Shown in pieces: positions 52,960-62,531 of a stretch of 64,000 nucleotides of DNA. The notes under the pieces were generated by a model that saw nothing but the letters and a program-made list of their open reading frames with translations, was not told the DNA's origin and ran no database searches. The DNA comes from Methylococcus geothermalis (GTDB lineage: Bacteria; Pseudomonadota; Gammaproteobacteria; Methylococcales; Methylococcaceae). Location of the stretch: assembly GCF_012769535.1 (NCBI RefSeq), contig NZ_CP046565.1, forward strand, positions 1,998,501-2,062,500, in the 5' to 3' direction. Each line of letters begins with the position of its first letter. Positions within the stretch are counted from its first letter, which is position 1. The position numbers and the translations under genes are program-made.

Positions 52960-54211
52960 AGTTGCGCTGCCAGATCCTTGCATAAGCGGCCTCTCTTTTG
53001 CGATCGCCGTCCGGGGGTGTTTCGCCGGCCGACCGTGTTGCGAGCTGGCCGTCGTTCCACGAATAGCCGTAGACACCGCTGATCGAAATGGCTTCATCGG
53101 GCGCGACCAAGCTATAGCAATGATTGATCAGCAGCGGCTCCGGCGGCGGCTCGCCGGCGAGCGAGGCGATGACGGCAGCGGCGCAAACCTTGGCCTGGGA
53201 GTTGGCCGAAAACGCCGACTTGGGCATGGGGGCAGCCTGGCAGGCGTCGCCGATGACGTGGATCGCGGAGTCGAAAGGCGACGCGAAACTCATGGGATCG
53301 ACCGGACACCAGCCGGAGCCGTCCGTCAAGCCAGAAACCTCCGCCAGCGCTCCCGCCTTCTGCGGCGGAATGACATTGAGTACGTCCGCTCGGAAGGTAT
53401 CGAATTCGGTTTCCACGCTGCGCGCCGCGGCATCGACCCGCTCCAGCCGGCCTTGCTTTTCCGAGGAAATCCATTCCAGCATGTCACCATAGAGTTCGCG
53501 CCAAGCCTGTTCGAAGGCGGGCTGCTTGGAAAAGCGGGTCTTGGCGTCCAGGATCAGGACCTTTGACCGGGGTTTGTGCTTCTTCAGATAACAGGCGATG
53601 AGCGAGGCGCGTTCGTAAGGTCCGGGAGGGCAGCGGTAGGGATTGGCGGGCACGGTGATCAGCACCCGGCCCCCGTCGGGCATCGCCCGGAGCTGCCGGG
53701 CCAGCATCGCGGTCTGGGGGCCGGCTTTCCAGGCATGGGGAACGGTTCGGCTCGCAGCCTCGTCGTAGCCTTCTATCGCATCCCAGCGAAAATCGATGCC
53801 GGGGGAGAGGATCAACCGGTCGTACGGGACCTCGGAGCCGTCCGACAGCACGATGCGTCTTCGTGGTCTATCCAGGTGTGTGGCCTGGGCGTTTACCTTC
53901 TTTATATCGAATGCCCGGCTCACCGTAGCATAGGAACGCTCCAGCGTACCTAAACCGCTGAGCCCGGCGATGGCTTCGTTCGATCCAGGGCAGGAGAAAT
54001 ACGTGTCGCGCGGCTCGACGAGCGTCACGGAAAGGGCGGGGTTCATCAGTTTCAGATAGCGCGCCGCCGTCACGCCGCCAAAGCCGCCGCCGACGACGAC
54101 GACCCGTCCGGGTCCGGTGCCGCGCAGATACCTGCTGGAAACACAACCGCCCAGGCTCCAACCCAAGCCGGAGGCCGCCAGTAGACGCAGGAATCGCCTC
54201 CGCGGGTTCAT
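52934..54211 (-). CDS. fccB: Flavocytochrome c sulfide dehydrogenase, flavoprotein subunit
   Basis: A 425-aa periplasmic flavoprotein expected to oxidise sulfide and pass electrons to its cytochrome partner. A twin-arginine signal (MNPRRRFLRLLAASGLGW) fits export with bound FAD. The FAD motif is RVVVVGGGFGGVTAARYL. Cys74 (TYFSCPGSNEAIAG) corresponds to the FAD-linking cysteine, and further conserved text includes YRCPPGPYERASLIACYLKK and HVIGDACQAAPMPKSAFSAN. The C-terminal FCSD domain is present. Its start overlaps the cytochrome stop by ATGA, so the two are translationally coupled. Confidence 0.88.
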   Translation of the reverse strand: MNPRRRFLRLLAASGLGWSLGGCVSSRYLRGTGPGRVVVVGGGFGGVTAARYLKLMNPALSVTLVEPRDTYFSCPGSNEAIAGLSGLGTLERSYATVSRAFDIKKVNAQATHLDRPRRRIVLSDGSEVPYDRLILSPGIDFRWDAIEGYDEAASRTVPHAWKAGPQTAMLARQLRAMPDGGRVLITVPANPYRCPPGPYERASLIACYLKKHKPRSKVLILDAKTRFSKQPAFEQAWRELYGDMLEWISSEKQGRLERVDAAARSVETEFDTFRADVLNVIPPQKAGALAEVSGLTDGSGWCPVDPMSFASPFDSAIHVIGDACQAAPMPKSAFSANSQAKVCAAAVIASLAGEPPPEPLLINHCYSLVAPDEAISISGVYGYSWNDGQLATRSAGETPPDGDRKREAAYARIWQRNFRADVFGY

Positions 54212-54558
54212 TGCCGTTTCCCCAGAAAGCGAGCGATGCCTTCGATGTCGGCGTCTTTGAGACCCGCTGCGATTCGATTCATCACCGTACCCGATCGCTT
54301 TCCCTCCCGATAGTCGCGCAAGACGGAGACCATGGCGTTTACATCGAGACCGCGGAGTGAGGCCGGTTCGGCCAACCGTCCGGTCGCCGGCTGTTCAATG
54401 TCAGCATGGCAGCCCAGGCAACTGAGAGCCGCCAAGGAGGTATCCAGGTTCTCGGCATTGGCGGTAACGGAGAGCCCGAAAACGATCGCCCTCGAGGTGA
54501 AACGCACAGACTTCGCAACCGATCGAGCGACATGATGGGTTTTCGATTGACGACTCAC
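54208..54558 (-). CDS. fccA: Flavocytochrome c sulfide dehydrogenase, cytochrome subunit
   Basis: A 116-aa exported monohaem cytochrome c. The haem motif is CLGCH (ALSCLGCHADIEQP), with a likely Met ligand in SGTVMNRIAAGLKDADIEGI. The signal region (RFTSRAIVFGLSVTANA) is preceded by a long basic n-region, so the true start may be internal. The pairing and ATGA overlap with the flavoprotein subunit identify the function. It is transcribed divergently from pmoCAB. Confidence 0.82.
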   Translation of the reverse strand: MSRQSKTHHVARSVAKSVRFTSRAIVFGLSVTANAENLDTSLAALSCLGCHADIEQPATGRLAEPASLRGLDVNAMVSVLRDYREGKRSGTVMNRIAAGLKDADIEGIARFLGKRQ

Positions 54559-54878
54559 GGCGGGATATCCTTGGGTTCGGCAAGACCGATTTTATTCAAG
54601 CATACCGATCAGACCAAGCTACCAATTCGGCGGGGATACTGCAGTAGAGCTTGCGCAACGTATTGAATTCATTGGCGTCACCCTGCGTCAAAATGTCGCA
54701 TATTTTTCTTGACAGTTTGATGAAGGGTGATAGACTCCCCGGCATCGAAGGATCGGGACTGCTCTCTATTGCGGGACCAATAGAATGCCCGCAAGAGGCA
54801 GGAAATATAGGGAATTCAAAGAAGTGGGTGTCGGCCGTAGGCCGGCTCCTGTTCAATCATAACGAGGAGGATAAAACA
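54559..54878. other. Divergent control region, fcc / pmoCAB
   Basis: A 320-base gap with no supported gene. It holds the pmoC promoter and leader. GCGTCA is directly repeated at 54675 and 54685, a 10-base period (one helical turn) just upstream of the -35 box, a possible activator site. Confidence 0.6.
54709..54736 (+). promoter_or_regulatory. Sigma-70 promoter of pmoCAB
   Basis: TTGACA (54709-54714) and TAGACT (54731-54736) are separated by 16 bases. This gives a leader of about 135 bases before pmoC. A sigma-70 promoter is known for Methylococcus pmoC, which supports the assignment. Confidence 0.75.
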
Positions 54879-55661
54879 ATGGCAGCAACAACTTTGGGTG
54901 GTGCAGCCGCGGCCGAAGCGCCGATGCTGGACAAGAAGTGGCTCACGTTCGCACTGGCGATCTACACCGTGTTCTACATGTGGGTGCGCTGGTACGAAGG
55001 CGTCTACGGCTGGTCCGCCGGCCTGGACTCGTTCGCGCCGGAGTTCGAAACCTACTGGATGAACTTCCTGTACACCGAGATCGTCCTGGAAATCGTCACG
55101 GCTTCGATCCTGTGGGGCTACCTGTGGAAGACCCGCGACCGCAACCTGGCCGCGCTGAGCCCGCGGGAAGAACTGCGCCGCAACTTCACCCACCTGGTGT
55201 GGCTGGTGGCCTACGCCTGGGCCATCTACTGGGGCGCCTCCTACTTCACCGAGCAGGACGGCACCTGGCATCAGACGATCGTGCGCGACACCGACTTCAC
55301 CCCGTCGCACATCATCGAGTTCTATCTGAGCTACCCGATCTACATCATCACCGGCTTCGCGGCGTTCATCTACGCCAAGACGCGTCTGCCGTACTTCGCG
55401 AAGGGCATTTCGCTGCCGTACCTGGTGCTGGTGGTGGGTCCGTTCATGATTCTGCCGAACGTGGGTCTGAACGAATGGGGTCACACCTTCTGGTTCATGG
55501 AAGAGCTGTTCGTGGCACCGCTGCACTATGGCTTCGTGATCTTCGGCTGGCTGGCGCTGGCCGTCATGGGCACGCTGAGCCAGACCTTCTACAGCTTCGC
55601 TCAGGGCGGACTGGGACAGTCCCTCTGTGAAGCCGTGGACGAAGGCTTGATCGCGAAATAA
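54879..55661 (+). CDS. pmoC: Particulate methane monooxygenase subunit C
   Basis: A 260-aa membrane subunit of pMMO, which oxidises methane to methanol in intracytoplasmic membranes. ATG 54879 follows GAGGAGG and begins MAATTLGGAAAAEAP. In this numbering Asp127, His131 and His144 (TEQDGTWHQTIVRDTDFTPS, then H) are the residues that form the conserved metal site (Asp156/His160/His173 in the longer published numbering). Six or so membrane helices are visible. Compared with my memory of the Bath sequence, several conservative changes are present (for example TLGG for TIGG, LPYF for LPFF). Confidence 0.98.
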   Translation: MAATTLGGAAAAEAPMLDKKWLTFALAIYTVFYMWVRWYEGVYGWSAGLDSFAPEFETYWMNFLYTEIVLEIVTASILWGYLWKTRDRNLAALSPREELRRNFTHLVWLVAYAWAIYWGASYFTEQDGTWHQTIVRDTDFTPSHIIEFYLSYPIYIITGFAAFIYAKTRLPYFAKGISLPYLVLVVGPFMILPNVGLNEWGHTFWFMEELFVAPLHYGFVIFGWLALAVMGTLSQTFYSFAQGGLGQSLCEAVDEGLIAK

Positions 55662-55810
55662 GGAACGGCAAGGCCGTCGGGGCCGGCTCGAGGTCCTGGT
55701 GACAGGGCCCGCGTCGGTGCCGGCGGCCGGAAGGGACTCGCGGCGAGGGTGTCCGGACTTTCCCGGGCACCGTCGAAAATAAGAAAACGACAAATTTGGA
55801 GGTAACTTTA

Positions 55811-56554
55811 ATGAGTGCTGCGCAATCTGCGGTTCGTTCGCACGCCGAAGCGGTCCAGTTGTCCCGTACGATCGACTGGATGGCTTTATTCGTAGTGTTC
55901 TTCGTGATCGTGGGCTCGTACCACATTCACGCCATGCTCACCATGGGCGACTGGGACTTCTGGTCCGACTGGAAAGACCGTCGACTGTGGGTCACCGTGA
56001 CCCCGATCGTGCTGGTCACCTTCCCGGCGGCCGTCCAATCCTACCTGTGGGAACGGTATCGTCTGCCCTGGGGTGCCACGGTCTGCGTCCTCGGCCTGCT
56101 GCTGGGTGAGTGGATCAACCGCTACTTCAACTTCTGGGGCTGGACCTACTTCCCGATCAACTTCGTCTTCCCCGCCTCGCTGGTGCCGGGCGCCATCATC
56201 CTGGACACCGTCCTGATGCTGTCGGGCAGCTACCTGTTCACCGCCATTGTTGGCGCGATGGGTTGGGGTCTGATCTTCTATCCGGGCAACTGGCCGATCA
56301 TCGCGCCGCTGCACGTTCCCGTGGAGTACAACGGCATGCTGATGTCGATTGCCGACATCCAGGGCTACAACTACGTCCGCACGGGCACCCCGGAATACAT
56401 CCGCATGGTCGAAAAGGGCACCCTGCGTACCTTCGGTAAGGACGTCGCCCCGGTATCGGCATTCTTCTCCGCGTTCATGTCGATCCTGATCTACTTCATG
56501 TGGCACTTCATCGGTCGCTGGTTCTCCAACGAACGGTTCCTGCAGAGCACCTGA
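55811..56554 (+). CDS. pmoA: Particulate methane monooxygenase subunit A
   Basis: A 247-aa membrane subunit of pMMO and the standard methanotroph marker. ATG 55811 follows GGAGG at 55798-55802. The sequence (MSAAQSAVRSHAEAVQLSRT, GDWDFWSDWKDRRLWVTVTP, LGEWINRYFNFWGWTYFPIN) identifies pMMO rather than ammonia monooxygenase, and the type X/Ib (Methylococcus) lineage. Seven membrane helices are expected. It is 149 bases after pmoC; that spacer is GC-rich with several short inverted repeats. Confidence 0.98.
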   Translation: MSAAQSAVRSHAEAVQLSRTIDWMALFVVFFVIVGSYHIHAMLTMGDWDFWSDWKDRRLWVTVTPIVLVTFPAAVQSYLWERYRLPWGATVCVLGLLLGEWINRYFNFWGWTYFPINFVFPASLVPGAIILDTVLMLSGSYLFTAIVGAMGWGLIFYPGNWPIIAPLHVPVEYNGMLMSIADIQGYNYVRTGTPEYIRMVEKGTLRTFGKDVAPVSAFFSAFMSILIYFMWHFIGRWFSNERFLQST

Positions 56555-56658
56555 TCCTTACAGATCGGGGTCGTCACGACCATCGCGAGAGACCGCCCCA
56601 AGGCCTGGTGACAAGCCTGAGGGTGACCCAACAGAAAGAACTCGAAAGAGGAGAGATC

Positions 56659-57903
56659 ATGAAAACAATAAAGGACCGGATTGCAAAATGGTCTGCAATC
56701 GGACTGCTGTCCGCCGTGGCAGCGACCAGCTTCTACGCCCCGAACGCCTCCGCCCACGGTGAAAAATCGCAGGCCGCGTTCATGCGTATGCGTACCATCC
56801 ACTGGTACGACCTGACCTGGTCGAAAGAGAAAGTCAAAGTCAACGAAACCGTGGAAATCAAAGGCAAATTCCACGTGTTCGAAGGCTGGCCGGAAACGGT
56901 CGACGAACCGGATGTCGCGTTCCTCAACGTCGGCATGCCGGGTCCGGTGTTCATCCGCAAGGAATCGTACATCGGTGGCCAGCTGGTGCCGCGTTCGGTA
57001 CGTCTGGAAATCGGCAAGACCTACGACTTCCGGGTCGTCCTCAAAGCCCGTCGTCCGGGTGACTGGCACGTTCACACCATGATGAACGTCCAGGGCGGTG
57101 GCCCGATCATCGGCCCCGGCAAGTGGATCACCGTGGAAGGTTCCATGAGCGAATTCAGGAACCCCGTCACGACCCTGACCGGTCAGACGGTGGATCTTGA
57201 GAACTACAACGAAGGCAACACCTACTTCTGGCATGCCTTCTGGTTCGCCATCGGTGTCGCCTGGATCGGCTACTGGTCGCGTCGACCGATCTTCATCCCC
57301 CGTCTGCTGATGGTGGATGCAGGCCGCGCCGACGAACTGGTGTCCACCACCGACCGCAAGGTAGCGATGGGCTTCCTGGCCGCCACCATCCTGATCGTGG
57401 TCATGGCCATGTCCAGCGCCAACAGCAAGTACCCGATCACCATCCCGCTGCAGGCCGGCACCATGCGTGGCATGAAGCCGATCGACATGCCGGCGCCGAC
57501 GGTCTCGGTGAAAGTGGAAGACGCCACCTACCGCGTGCCGGGTCGTGCCATGCGGATGAAGCTCACCATCACCAACCACGGCAACAGGCCGATCCGGTTG
57601 GGTGAGTTCTACACCGCCTCGGTGCGTTTCCTGGATTCCAACGTGTACAAGGACACCACGGGCTATCCGGAAGACCTGCTGGCAGAAGACGGCCTGAGCG
57701 TCAGCGACAACAGCCCGCTGGCTCCGGGTGAGACCCGCACGGTCGACGTCACCGCGTCGGACGCAGCCTGGGAAGTGTATCGTCTGTCCGACATCATCTA
57801 CGATCCGGACAGCCGTTTCGCCGGTCTGCTGTTCTTCTTCGACGATCAGGGCAACCGTCAGGTGACCCAGATCGACGCACCGCTGATCCCGTCGTTCATG
57901 TAA
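56659..57903 (+). CDS. pmoB: Particulate methane monooxygenase subunit B
   Basis: A 414-aa periplasmic subunit anchored by two membrane helices, carrying the copper sites. The signal peptide (MKTIKDRIAKWSAIGLLSAV...NASA) is cleaved before His33, which supplies the N-terminal copper ligand. His137 and His139 (DWHVHTMMN) and His48 (TIHWYDLTW) are conserved. Two cupredoxin-like domains flank the membrane helices (FWFAIGVAWIGYW and ATILIVVMAMSS). GAGGAGAG precedes ATG 56659. A strong terminator follows, closing the pmoCAB operon. Confidence 0.98.
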   Translation: MKTIKDRIAKWSAIGLLSAVAATSFYAPNASAHGEKSQAAFMRMRTIHWYDLTWSKEKVKVNETVEIKGKFHVFEGWPETVDEPDVAFLNVGMPGPVFIRKESYIGGQLVPRSVRLEIGKTYDFRVVLKARRPGDWHVHTMMNVQGGGPIIGPGKWITVEGSMSEFRNPVTTLTGQTVDLENYNEGNTYFWHAFWFAIGVAWIGYWSRRPIFIPRLLMVDAGRADELVSTTDRKVAMGFLAATILIVVMAMSSANSKYPITIPLQAGTMRGMKPIDMPAPTVSVKVEDATYRVPGRAMRMKLTITNHGNRPIRLGEFYTASVRFLDSNVYKDTTGYPEDLLAEDGLSVSDNSPLAPGETRTVDVTASDAAWEVYRLSDIIYDPDSRFAGLLFFFDDQGNRQVTQIDAPLIPSFM

Positions 57904-57951
57904 TCGCTTAGGGGAAGTCCTTCGGGGCTTCCCTCCTCGGCGGTGAAAGCC

Positions 57952-57987
57952 AAAACCCCCGACCGGCAACGGTCGGGGGTTTTTGTT
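57952..57987 (+). terminator. Rho-independent terminator of pmoCAB
   Basis: AAAACCCCCGACC pairs with GGTCGGGGGTTTT (13 bp, loop GGCAAC), followed by T-rich sequence. A second hairpin, GGGAAG...CTTCCC, lies just before it at about 57912-57933, directly after the stop. Confidence 0.92.
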
Positions 57988-58031
57988 TGTGTGAGGGTTG
58001 TGTTGTGAAATCTCAGACCGGGCTTGCCGTT

Positions 58032-58910
58032 TCAGGACTCCAAAAGTACGCGGCCGCACCAATCGCGCGCGAATTGCCAGGCGACACGCCCGCTGCGTGA
58101 GCCGCGAGCGAGTGCCCAGCGCAGCGCTTCTGTCCGGATGTCGGCCCACGAGGCTTCGAGGTCAGGTGTTCCGAGCTTTGCCAGCCAATATCCGACGGTG
58201 TCCAGGTAATCGTCCTGGGAAAAGGGATGAAACGATATCCATAGCCCGAATCGTTCGGATAGCGAAATTTTTTCTTCGACCGATTCGCCTTGATGGATCT
58301 CGCTTCCTACCGGACGTGCTTCCAGGTTTTCCGCCATGTATTCAGGCAACAGGTGCCGCCGGTTGGAGGTGGCATAGATCAGCGCATTGGCACTCAACGC
58401 ACTGGTTGAACCATCCAGCGCGGCTTTCAGAGCCTTGTACCCGGGTTCTCCGCTTTCGAAGGACAGGTCGTCGGAAAACAGAATGAAGCGTTCGGGGCGG
58501 TCACGGATACACTCCAGAATGTCAGGCAATTCCACGAGATGCTCCTTGTCCACTTCGATGAGCCGGAGTCCGGAGTCCGCGTAGTCGTGGAGCAGGGCTT
58601 TGACGAGGGAAGACTTTCCAGTTCCCTTTGAGCCCCAAAGCAGCGCGTTGTTGGCCGGCAAGCCTCGGAGAAACTGCCGCGTATTGCGCTCCAACGCCGC
58701 TTTCTGGCGATCGATGCACAACAGATCGGCGAGCCCGATCCCATGGGGGTGCCGGATGGGTTTCAGGAGCGGATCGCAAGTCATTCCACCCCAGCGGTAG
58801 GCGGTATACATCCAGTCAATCGTCTTGGGATCGGATGGCGCAAGACGTTCGACGGCGTCGGCCAGCCGTTGGAGCGTTGTCAGTAGGACGTCGGTGCGGT
58901 TTGCTGCCAT
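58032..58910 (-). CDS. DUF815 family AAA ATPase
   Basis: A 292-aa P-loop protein. Walker A is GSKGTGKSSLVKALLHDYAD, Walker B FILFSDDLSFE, and the sensor region ALIYATSNRRHLLPEYMAEN. DUF815 proteins are cytoplasmic AAA-type ATPases of uncertain role. The C-terminus (WALARGSRSGRVAWQFARDW) is the usual end. It lies 14 bases after ettA on the same strand. Confidence 0.9.
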   Translation of the reverse strand: MAANRTDVLLTTLQRLADAVERLAPSDPKTIDWMYTAYRWGGMTCDPLLKPIRHPHGIGLADLLCIDRQKAALERNTRQFLRGLPANNALLWGSKGTGKSSLVKALLHDYADSGLRLIEVDKEHLVELPDILECIRDRPERFILFSDDLSFESGEPGYKALKAALDGSTSALSANALIYATSNRRHLLPEYMAENLEARPVGSEIHQGESVEEKISLSERFGLWISFHPFSQDDYLDTVGYWLAKLGTPDLEASWADIRTEALRWALARGSRSGRVAWQFARDWCGRVLLES

Positions 58911-58924
58911 GCTGGGTCCGGAGG

Positions 58925-60592
58925 TCAGGCCTCGATCCGCTTGTACCTGATGCGATGGGGCGTGTTCATTTCCTCGCCGAGACGCCGGCGCCGATCCGCT
59001 TCGTAATCGGCATAGTTGCCTTCGAACCAGACCACTTTGCTATCGCCTTCGAACGCCAGAATGTGCGTGGCGATGCGATCCAGGAACCAGCGGTCATGGG
59101 AGATAACAACCGCGCAACCGGGAAAATCCAGAAGAGCGTCCTCCAAAGCCCGCAGGGTTTCGACATCGAGATCGTTGGTGGGTTCGTCGAGCAAGAGGAC
59201 GTTTCCGCCGCTGCGGAGCAGCTTGGCCAAGTGGACCCGGTTGCGTTCGCCGCCAGAAAGTTCCCCGATGCGCTTTTGCTGGTCCGAGCCTTTGAAGTTG
59301 AAGCGCCCGACGTAGGCACGCGAAGGCGTTTGATAGGTACCTACCGTGATCATGTCGAGACCGTCGGAAATCTCTTCCCAAACGGTTTTGCTGTCGTCCA
59401 TGTGTTCCCGGAACTGTTCCACGTAAGCGAGCGCCACCGTGGGGCCGATGCGGATGGAGCCTCGATCCGGTGTCTCGATGCCGGCGACCATGCGGAACAG
59501 TGTGGTCTTGCCGGCACCGTTGGGCCCGATGACACCGACGATGCCTCCCGGCGGTAGCCTGAAGCTTAGGTCCTCGATCAGTATGCGATCATTGAAGCCC
59601 TTGCAAACGCCTTCGAATTCGACGACGAGATCACCGAGCCTTGGGCCGGGCGGGATGTAGATTTCTTTGGTTTCGTTGCGCTTTTGCACATCGCTTTGGG
59701 TCAGTTCCTCGAACCGGGCCAGGCGTGCCTTGCTCTTGGCATGGCGGCCTTTGGGGTTGGACCTCACCCATTCGAGTTCTGCCTTCATGGCTTTCATGCG
59801 GGCAGTTTCCTGCTTTTCTTCCATTTCCAGCCGGGCTTCCTTCTGCTCCAGCCACGAAGAGTAATTGCCTTCCCAAGGAATTCCCCGACCCCGGTCGAGT
59901 TCGAGAATCCAGCCCGCCACATTGTCCAGGAAGTAACGGTCGTGAGTGACGGCGACGACCGTTCCGGGATAGTCATGGAGGAACCGCTCCAGCCAAGCCA
60001 CCGATTCGGCATCAAGATGGTTGGTTGGCTCGTCGACCAGCAACATGTCCGGATTGGACAGGAGCAGGCGACATAAGGCGACGCGGCGGCGCTCGCCGCC
60101 GGAAAGTTTGGTGACATCGGCGTCCCAGTCCGGAAGTCTCAAGGCATCGGCGGCGATTTCCAGTTTCCGGTCAAGGTCCCAGGCGCCGGCCGCATCGATC
60201 TTGTCCTGGAGCTCGGACTGTTCGGCAAGCAGCTTGTCGAAGTCGGCATCGGGGTCGGCGAAGGCGTTGCTGATTTCGTTGAATCGGTCCAACAACGCCT
60301 TGGTCTCGGCTACGCCGTCCTCGACGTTTCCCCGTACCGTTTTCGCGGGGTCCAGTTGCGGTTCCTGCGCCAGATAGCCGATCTTGATGCCGGGCTGTGG
60401 CCGCGCTTCGCCGTCGTATTCCTTGTCGACGCCCGCCATGATGCGAAGCAGCGTGGATTTTCCGGCGCCGTTGAGGCCCAGAACGCCGATCTTGGCGCCC
60501 GGGAAAAACGACAGGGAGATGTTTTCCAGGATCGTCCGTTTGGGCGGAACGACCTTGGAAACGCGGTTCATGGTGTAAATATATTGTGCCAT
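58925..60592 (-). CDS. ettA: Energy-dependent translational throttle protein EttA
   Basis: A 555-aa ABC-F protein that binds the ribosomal E site and gates translation with the ATP/ADP ratio. Two ATPase domains: [16 protein letters not shown] with [20 protein letters not shown], and [16 protein letters not shown] with [15 protein letters not shown]. The linker contains the arm-type sequence ([20 protein letters not shown]). Start [20 protein letters not shown] and length equal E. coli EttA (555). Confidence 0.97.
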   Translation of the reverse strand: MAQYIYTMNRVSKVVPPKRTILENISLSFFPGAKIGVLGLNGAGKSTLLRIMAGVDKEYDGEARPQPGIKIGYLAQEPQLDPAKTVRGNVEDGVAETKALLDRFNEISNAFADPDADFDKLLAEQSELQDKIDAAGAWDLDRKLEIAADALRLPDWDADVTKLSGGERRRVALCRLLLSNPDMLLVDEPTNHLDAESVAWLERFLHDYPGTVVAVTHDRYFLDNVAGWILELDRGRGIPWEGNYSSWLEQKEARLEMEEKQETARMKAMKAELEWVRSNPKGRHAKSKARLARFEELTQSDVQKRNETKEIYIPPGPRLGDLVVEFEGVCKGFNDRILIEDLSFRLPPGGIVGVIGPNGAGKTTLFRMVAGIETPDRGSIRIGPTVALAYVEQFREHMDDSKTVWEEISDGLDMITVGTYQTPSRAYVGRFNFKGSDQQKRIGELSGGERNRVHLAKLLRSGGNVLLLDEPTNDLDVETLRALEDALLDFPGCAVVISHDRWFLDRIATHILAFEGDSKVVWFEGNYADYEADRRRRLGEEMNTPHRIRYKRIEA

Positions 60593-60681
60593 TCCGAGTG
60601 CGTTATAAAGTCTAAGATCATAGTATTATTTCACGTTAGCGCCCATGAGGCACAGGTTTGATTGAGGGGTGAGGACAGCGG

Positions 60682-61830
60682 ATGAGCGCTGAACTCAGCG
60701 TACGTCTACATTCGACATTGGCCGAGGTGCCAGCGGCGCTCTGGAATGCGTTCGGCAGTCCGGACACGCCGCTGAGCCATGAGTTTCTCTCGGCCCTGGA
60801 GGAGACCGGTTGCCTCGGCAATTCCATCGGCTGGATTCCGATGCACCTCTCGTTCGCGGCGGAGGGAGGGGGTGCCCCATTTGCCGCCATGCCCGCCTAC
60901 CTCAAGACCAACTCGTTCGGTGAGTTCGTGTTTGATGGGGCATGGGCCGAAGCGCATGCGCGGGCCGGCCTGGCTTACTATCCGAAATGGGTCATCGCTT
61001 CGCCCTTCACTCCTGTCACCGGCCGGCGCCTCCTGGCGACTGCCGGCGCTTCGGATGTCTCGAAGGAGGCGATGGTGGCATGCGCCATCAAGGTGGGCGA
61101 GTCCGCGGGTGTGTCATCCATGCATTGGCTATTCTGCACCGACCCGGTATTGCTCGAAACGCCGATGCTCATTCGCCGCATGGGATGCCAATTCCACTGG
61201 CGCAATGCCGGTTATCGAGACTTCGCGGATTATCTCGATAGATTCAATGCGAAAAGGCGGAAAGAAGTCAAAAGGGAACGGCGCCAGGTTCGCGAGGCCG
61301 GGATGGAAATCCGGCGGGTGCCGGGGAGCGAGGTGAGCGAGGCGATTTGGAGCCGGTTTTACGAGCTGTACCGGAACACATTCGACAAGCACGGAAACTA
61401 CCCCGCCTTGAACGCAGGGTTTTTTCGGCGCATCGGCGAGACCATGGGCGACAAGATCATGCTCGTGCTTGCGGAGCGGAATGCGGATCTGGTGGCTGCC
61501 GGTTTCTTCCTTGTCGGTGAAGATACTTTGTACGGCCGGTACTGGGGAGCATCGGAAGACATTCCTTCCCTCCACTTCGAGGTTTGCTATTACCAAGGTC
61601 TGGAGTTTTGTCTGGAGCGAGGTCTCAGCTACTTTCAGCCCGGTGCCCAGGGCGAACACAAAGTAAGCCGGGGTTTCGAGCCCACGCCGACCTGGTCGGC
61701 ACATTGGATCGCCGATATGCGTTTACGGGCGGCCATCGCCCATCACACTGAAGTCGAACGTCGGCACATCGAGAATTACATGCGTTCGCTGGAATCCCAT
61801 TTGCCTTTCAAGGGGGACCCCGGATGCTGA
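60682..61830 (+). CDS. GNAT-fold acyltransferase (DUF482)
   Basis: A 382-aa protein of the COG3146/DUF482 group, related to FemAB-type GNAT transferases. Diagnostic stretches: LSHEFLSALEETGCLGNSIG, WHLLFC-like MHWLFCTDPVLLETPMLIRR, FNAKRRKEVKRERRQV and LGAQGEHK-type QPGAQGEHKVSRGFEP. Members are annotated as peptidogalycan-type biosynthesis proteins, but the substrate is unproven. It overlaps aat by 7 bases, starting a three-gene run aat-bpt. Confidence 0.85.
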   Translation: MSAELSVRLHSTLAEVPAALWNAFGSPDTPLSHEFLSALEETGCLGNSIGWIPMHLSFAAEGGGAPFAAMPAYLKTNSFGEFVFDGAWAEAHARAGLAYYPKWVIASPFTPVTGRRLLATAGASDVSKEAMVACAIKVGESAGVSSMHWLFCTDPVLLETPMLIRRMGCQFHWRNAGYRDFADYLDRFNAKRRKEVKRERRQVREAGMEIRRVPGSEVSEAIWSRFYELYRNTFDKHGNYPALNAGFFRRIGETMGDKIMLVLAERNADLVAAGFFLVGEDTLYGRYWGASEDIPSLHFEVCYYQGLEFCLERGLSYFQPGAQGEHKVSRGFEPTPTWSAHWIADMRLRAAIAHHTEVERRHIENYMRSLESHLPFKGDPGC

Positions 61831-62531
61831 CGCTGATCGATCCCAACAATGAGCGGCAAGAGTTTCCGCCGGCCGAAAGGGCACTGAAGGAACCCAATGG
61901 CCTCCTCGCGGTTGGCGGCTCGTTGAGCGTGGCCCGCCTGGAACGTGCCTATCGACGCGGGATTTTCCCTTGGTACGGCGACGGCGACCCGATTCTGTGG
62001 TGGTCGCCCGATCCCCGGCTGGTTCTGCTTCCGGAGAACCTGCGAATCTCGCGGAGCCTGCGCAAGGCGCTTCGCCGCCAACTGTTCCAATTCAGCTTCG
62101 ATCGAGCTTTTGACGCCGTTATAACGGCCTGCGCCGAGCCGCGCCGAGAATCAGAGGGTACTTGGCTGACGGCGGAAATGCAGTCGGCCTACGTCGCTTT
62201 CCACCGCGCCGGTTTCGCACATTCCTTCGAGGCATGGCAGGATGGCCGTTTGGTAGGAGGGCTGTATGGTGTGGCAATGGGGCGGATTTATTATGGGGAA
62301 TCGATGTTCCACCGGGTGACCGACGCTTCGAAGGCAGCACTGGTGTTTGCGGTGGCCTGCCTGTCGAACTGGGGATATCGCATGATCGACTGCCAGGTCT
62401 ACAGTTCCCATCTGGCCAGTCTCGGGGCCTCTTCCGTCCCGCGCAGCCAGTTTGAGGCCTGGGTGGGGCGGTATTCGGAAATGCCGGTGCATCCGGACGC
62501 GTGGCAGCGTGCCCCGGAGAATTTTCCGTGA
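61824..62531 (+). CDS. aat: Leucyl/phenylalanyl-tRNA--protein transferase
   Basis: A 235-aa N-end-rule enzyme that adds Leu or Phe to proteins with N-terminal Arg or Lys, marking them for ClpAPS. Family motifs: EPNGLLAVGGSLSVARLERA, YRRGIFPWYGDGDPILWWSP, HSFEAWQDGRLVGGLYGVAM and FGESMFHR-like YYGESMFHRVTDASKAALVF. It overlaps bpt by GTGA. The presence of bpt and clpA nearby completes the pathway locally. Confidence 0.96.
   Translation: MLTLIDPNNERQEFPPAERALKEPNGLLAVGGSLSVARLERAYRRGIFPWYGDGDPILWWSPDPRLVLLPENLRISRSLRKALRRQLFQFSFDRAFDAVITACAEPRRESEGTWLTAEMQSAYVAFHRAGFAHSFEAWQDGRLVGGLYGVAMGRIYYGESMFHRVTDASKAALVFAVACLSNWGYRMIDCQVYSSHLASLGASSVPRSQFEAWVGRYSEMPVHPDAWQRAPENFP

Noticed and set aside
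56491-58149. Minus-strand 552-aa frame opposite pmoB
   Set aside because: Complementary to a certain gene and without a recognisable domain.
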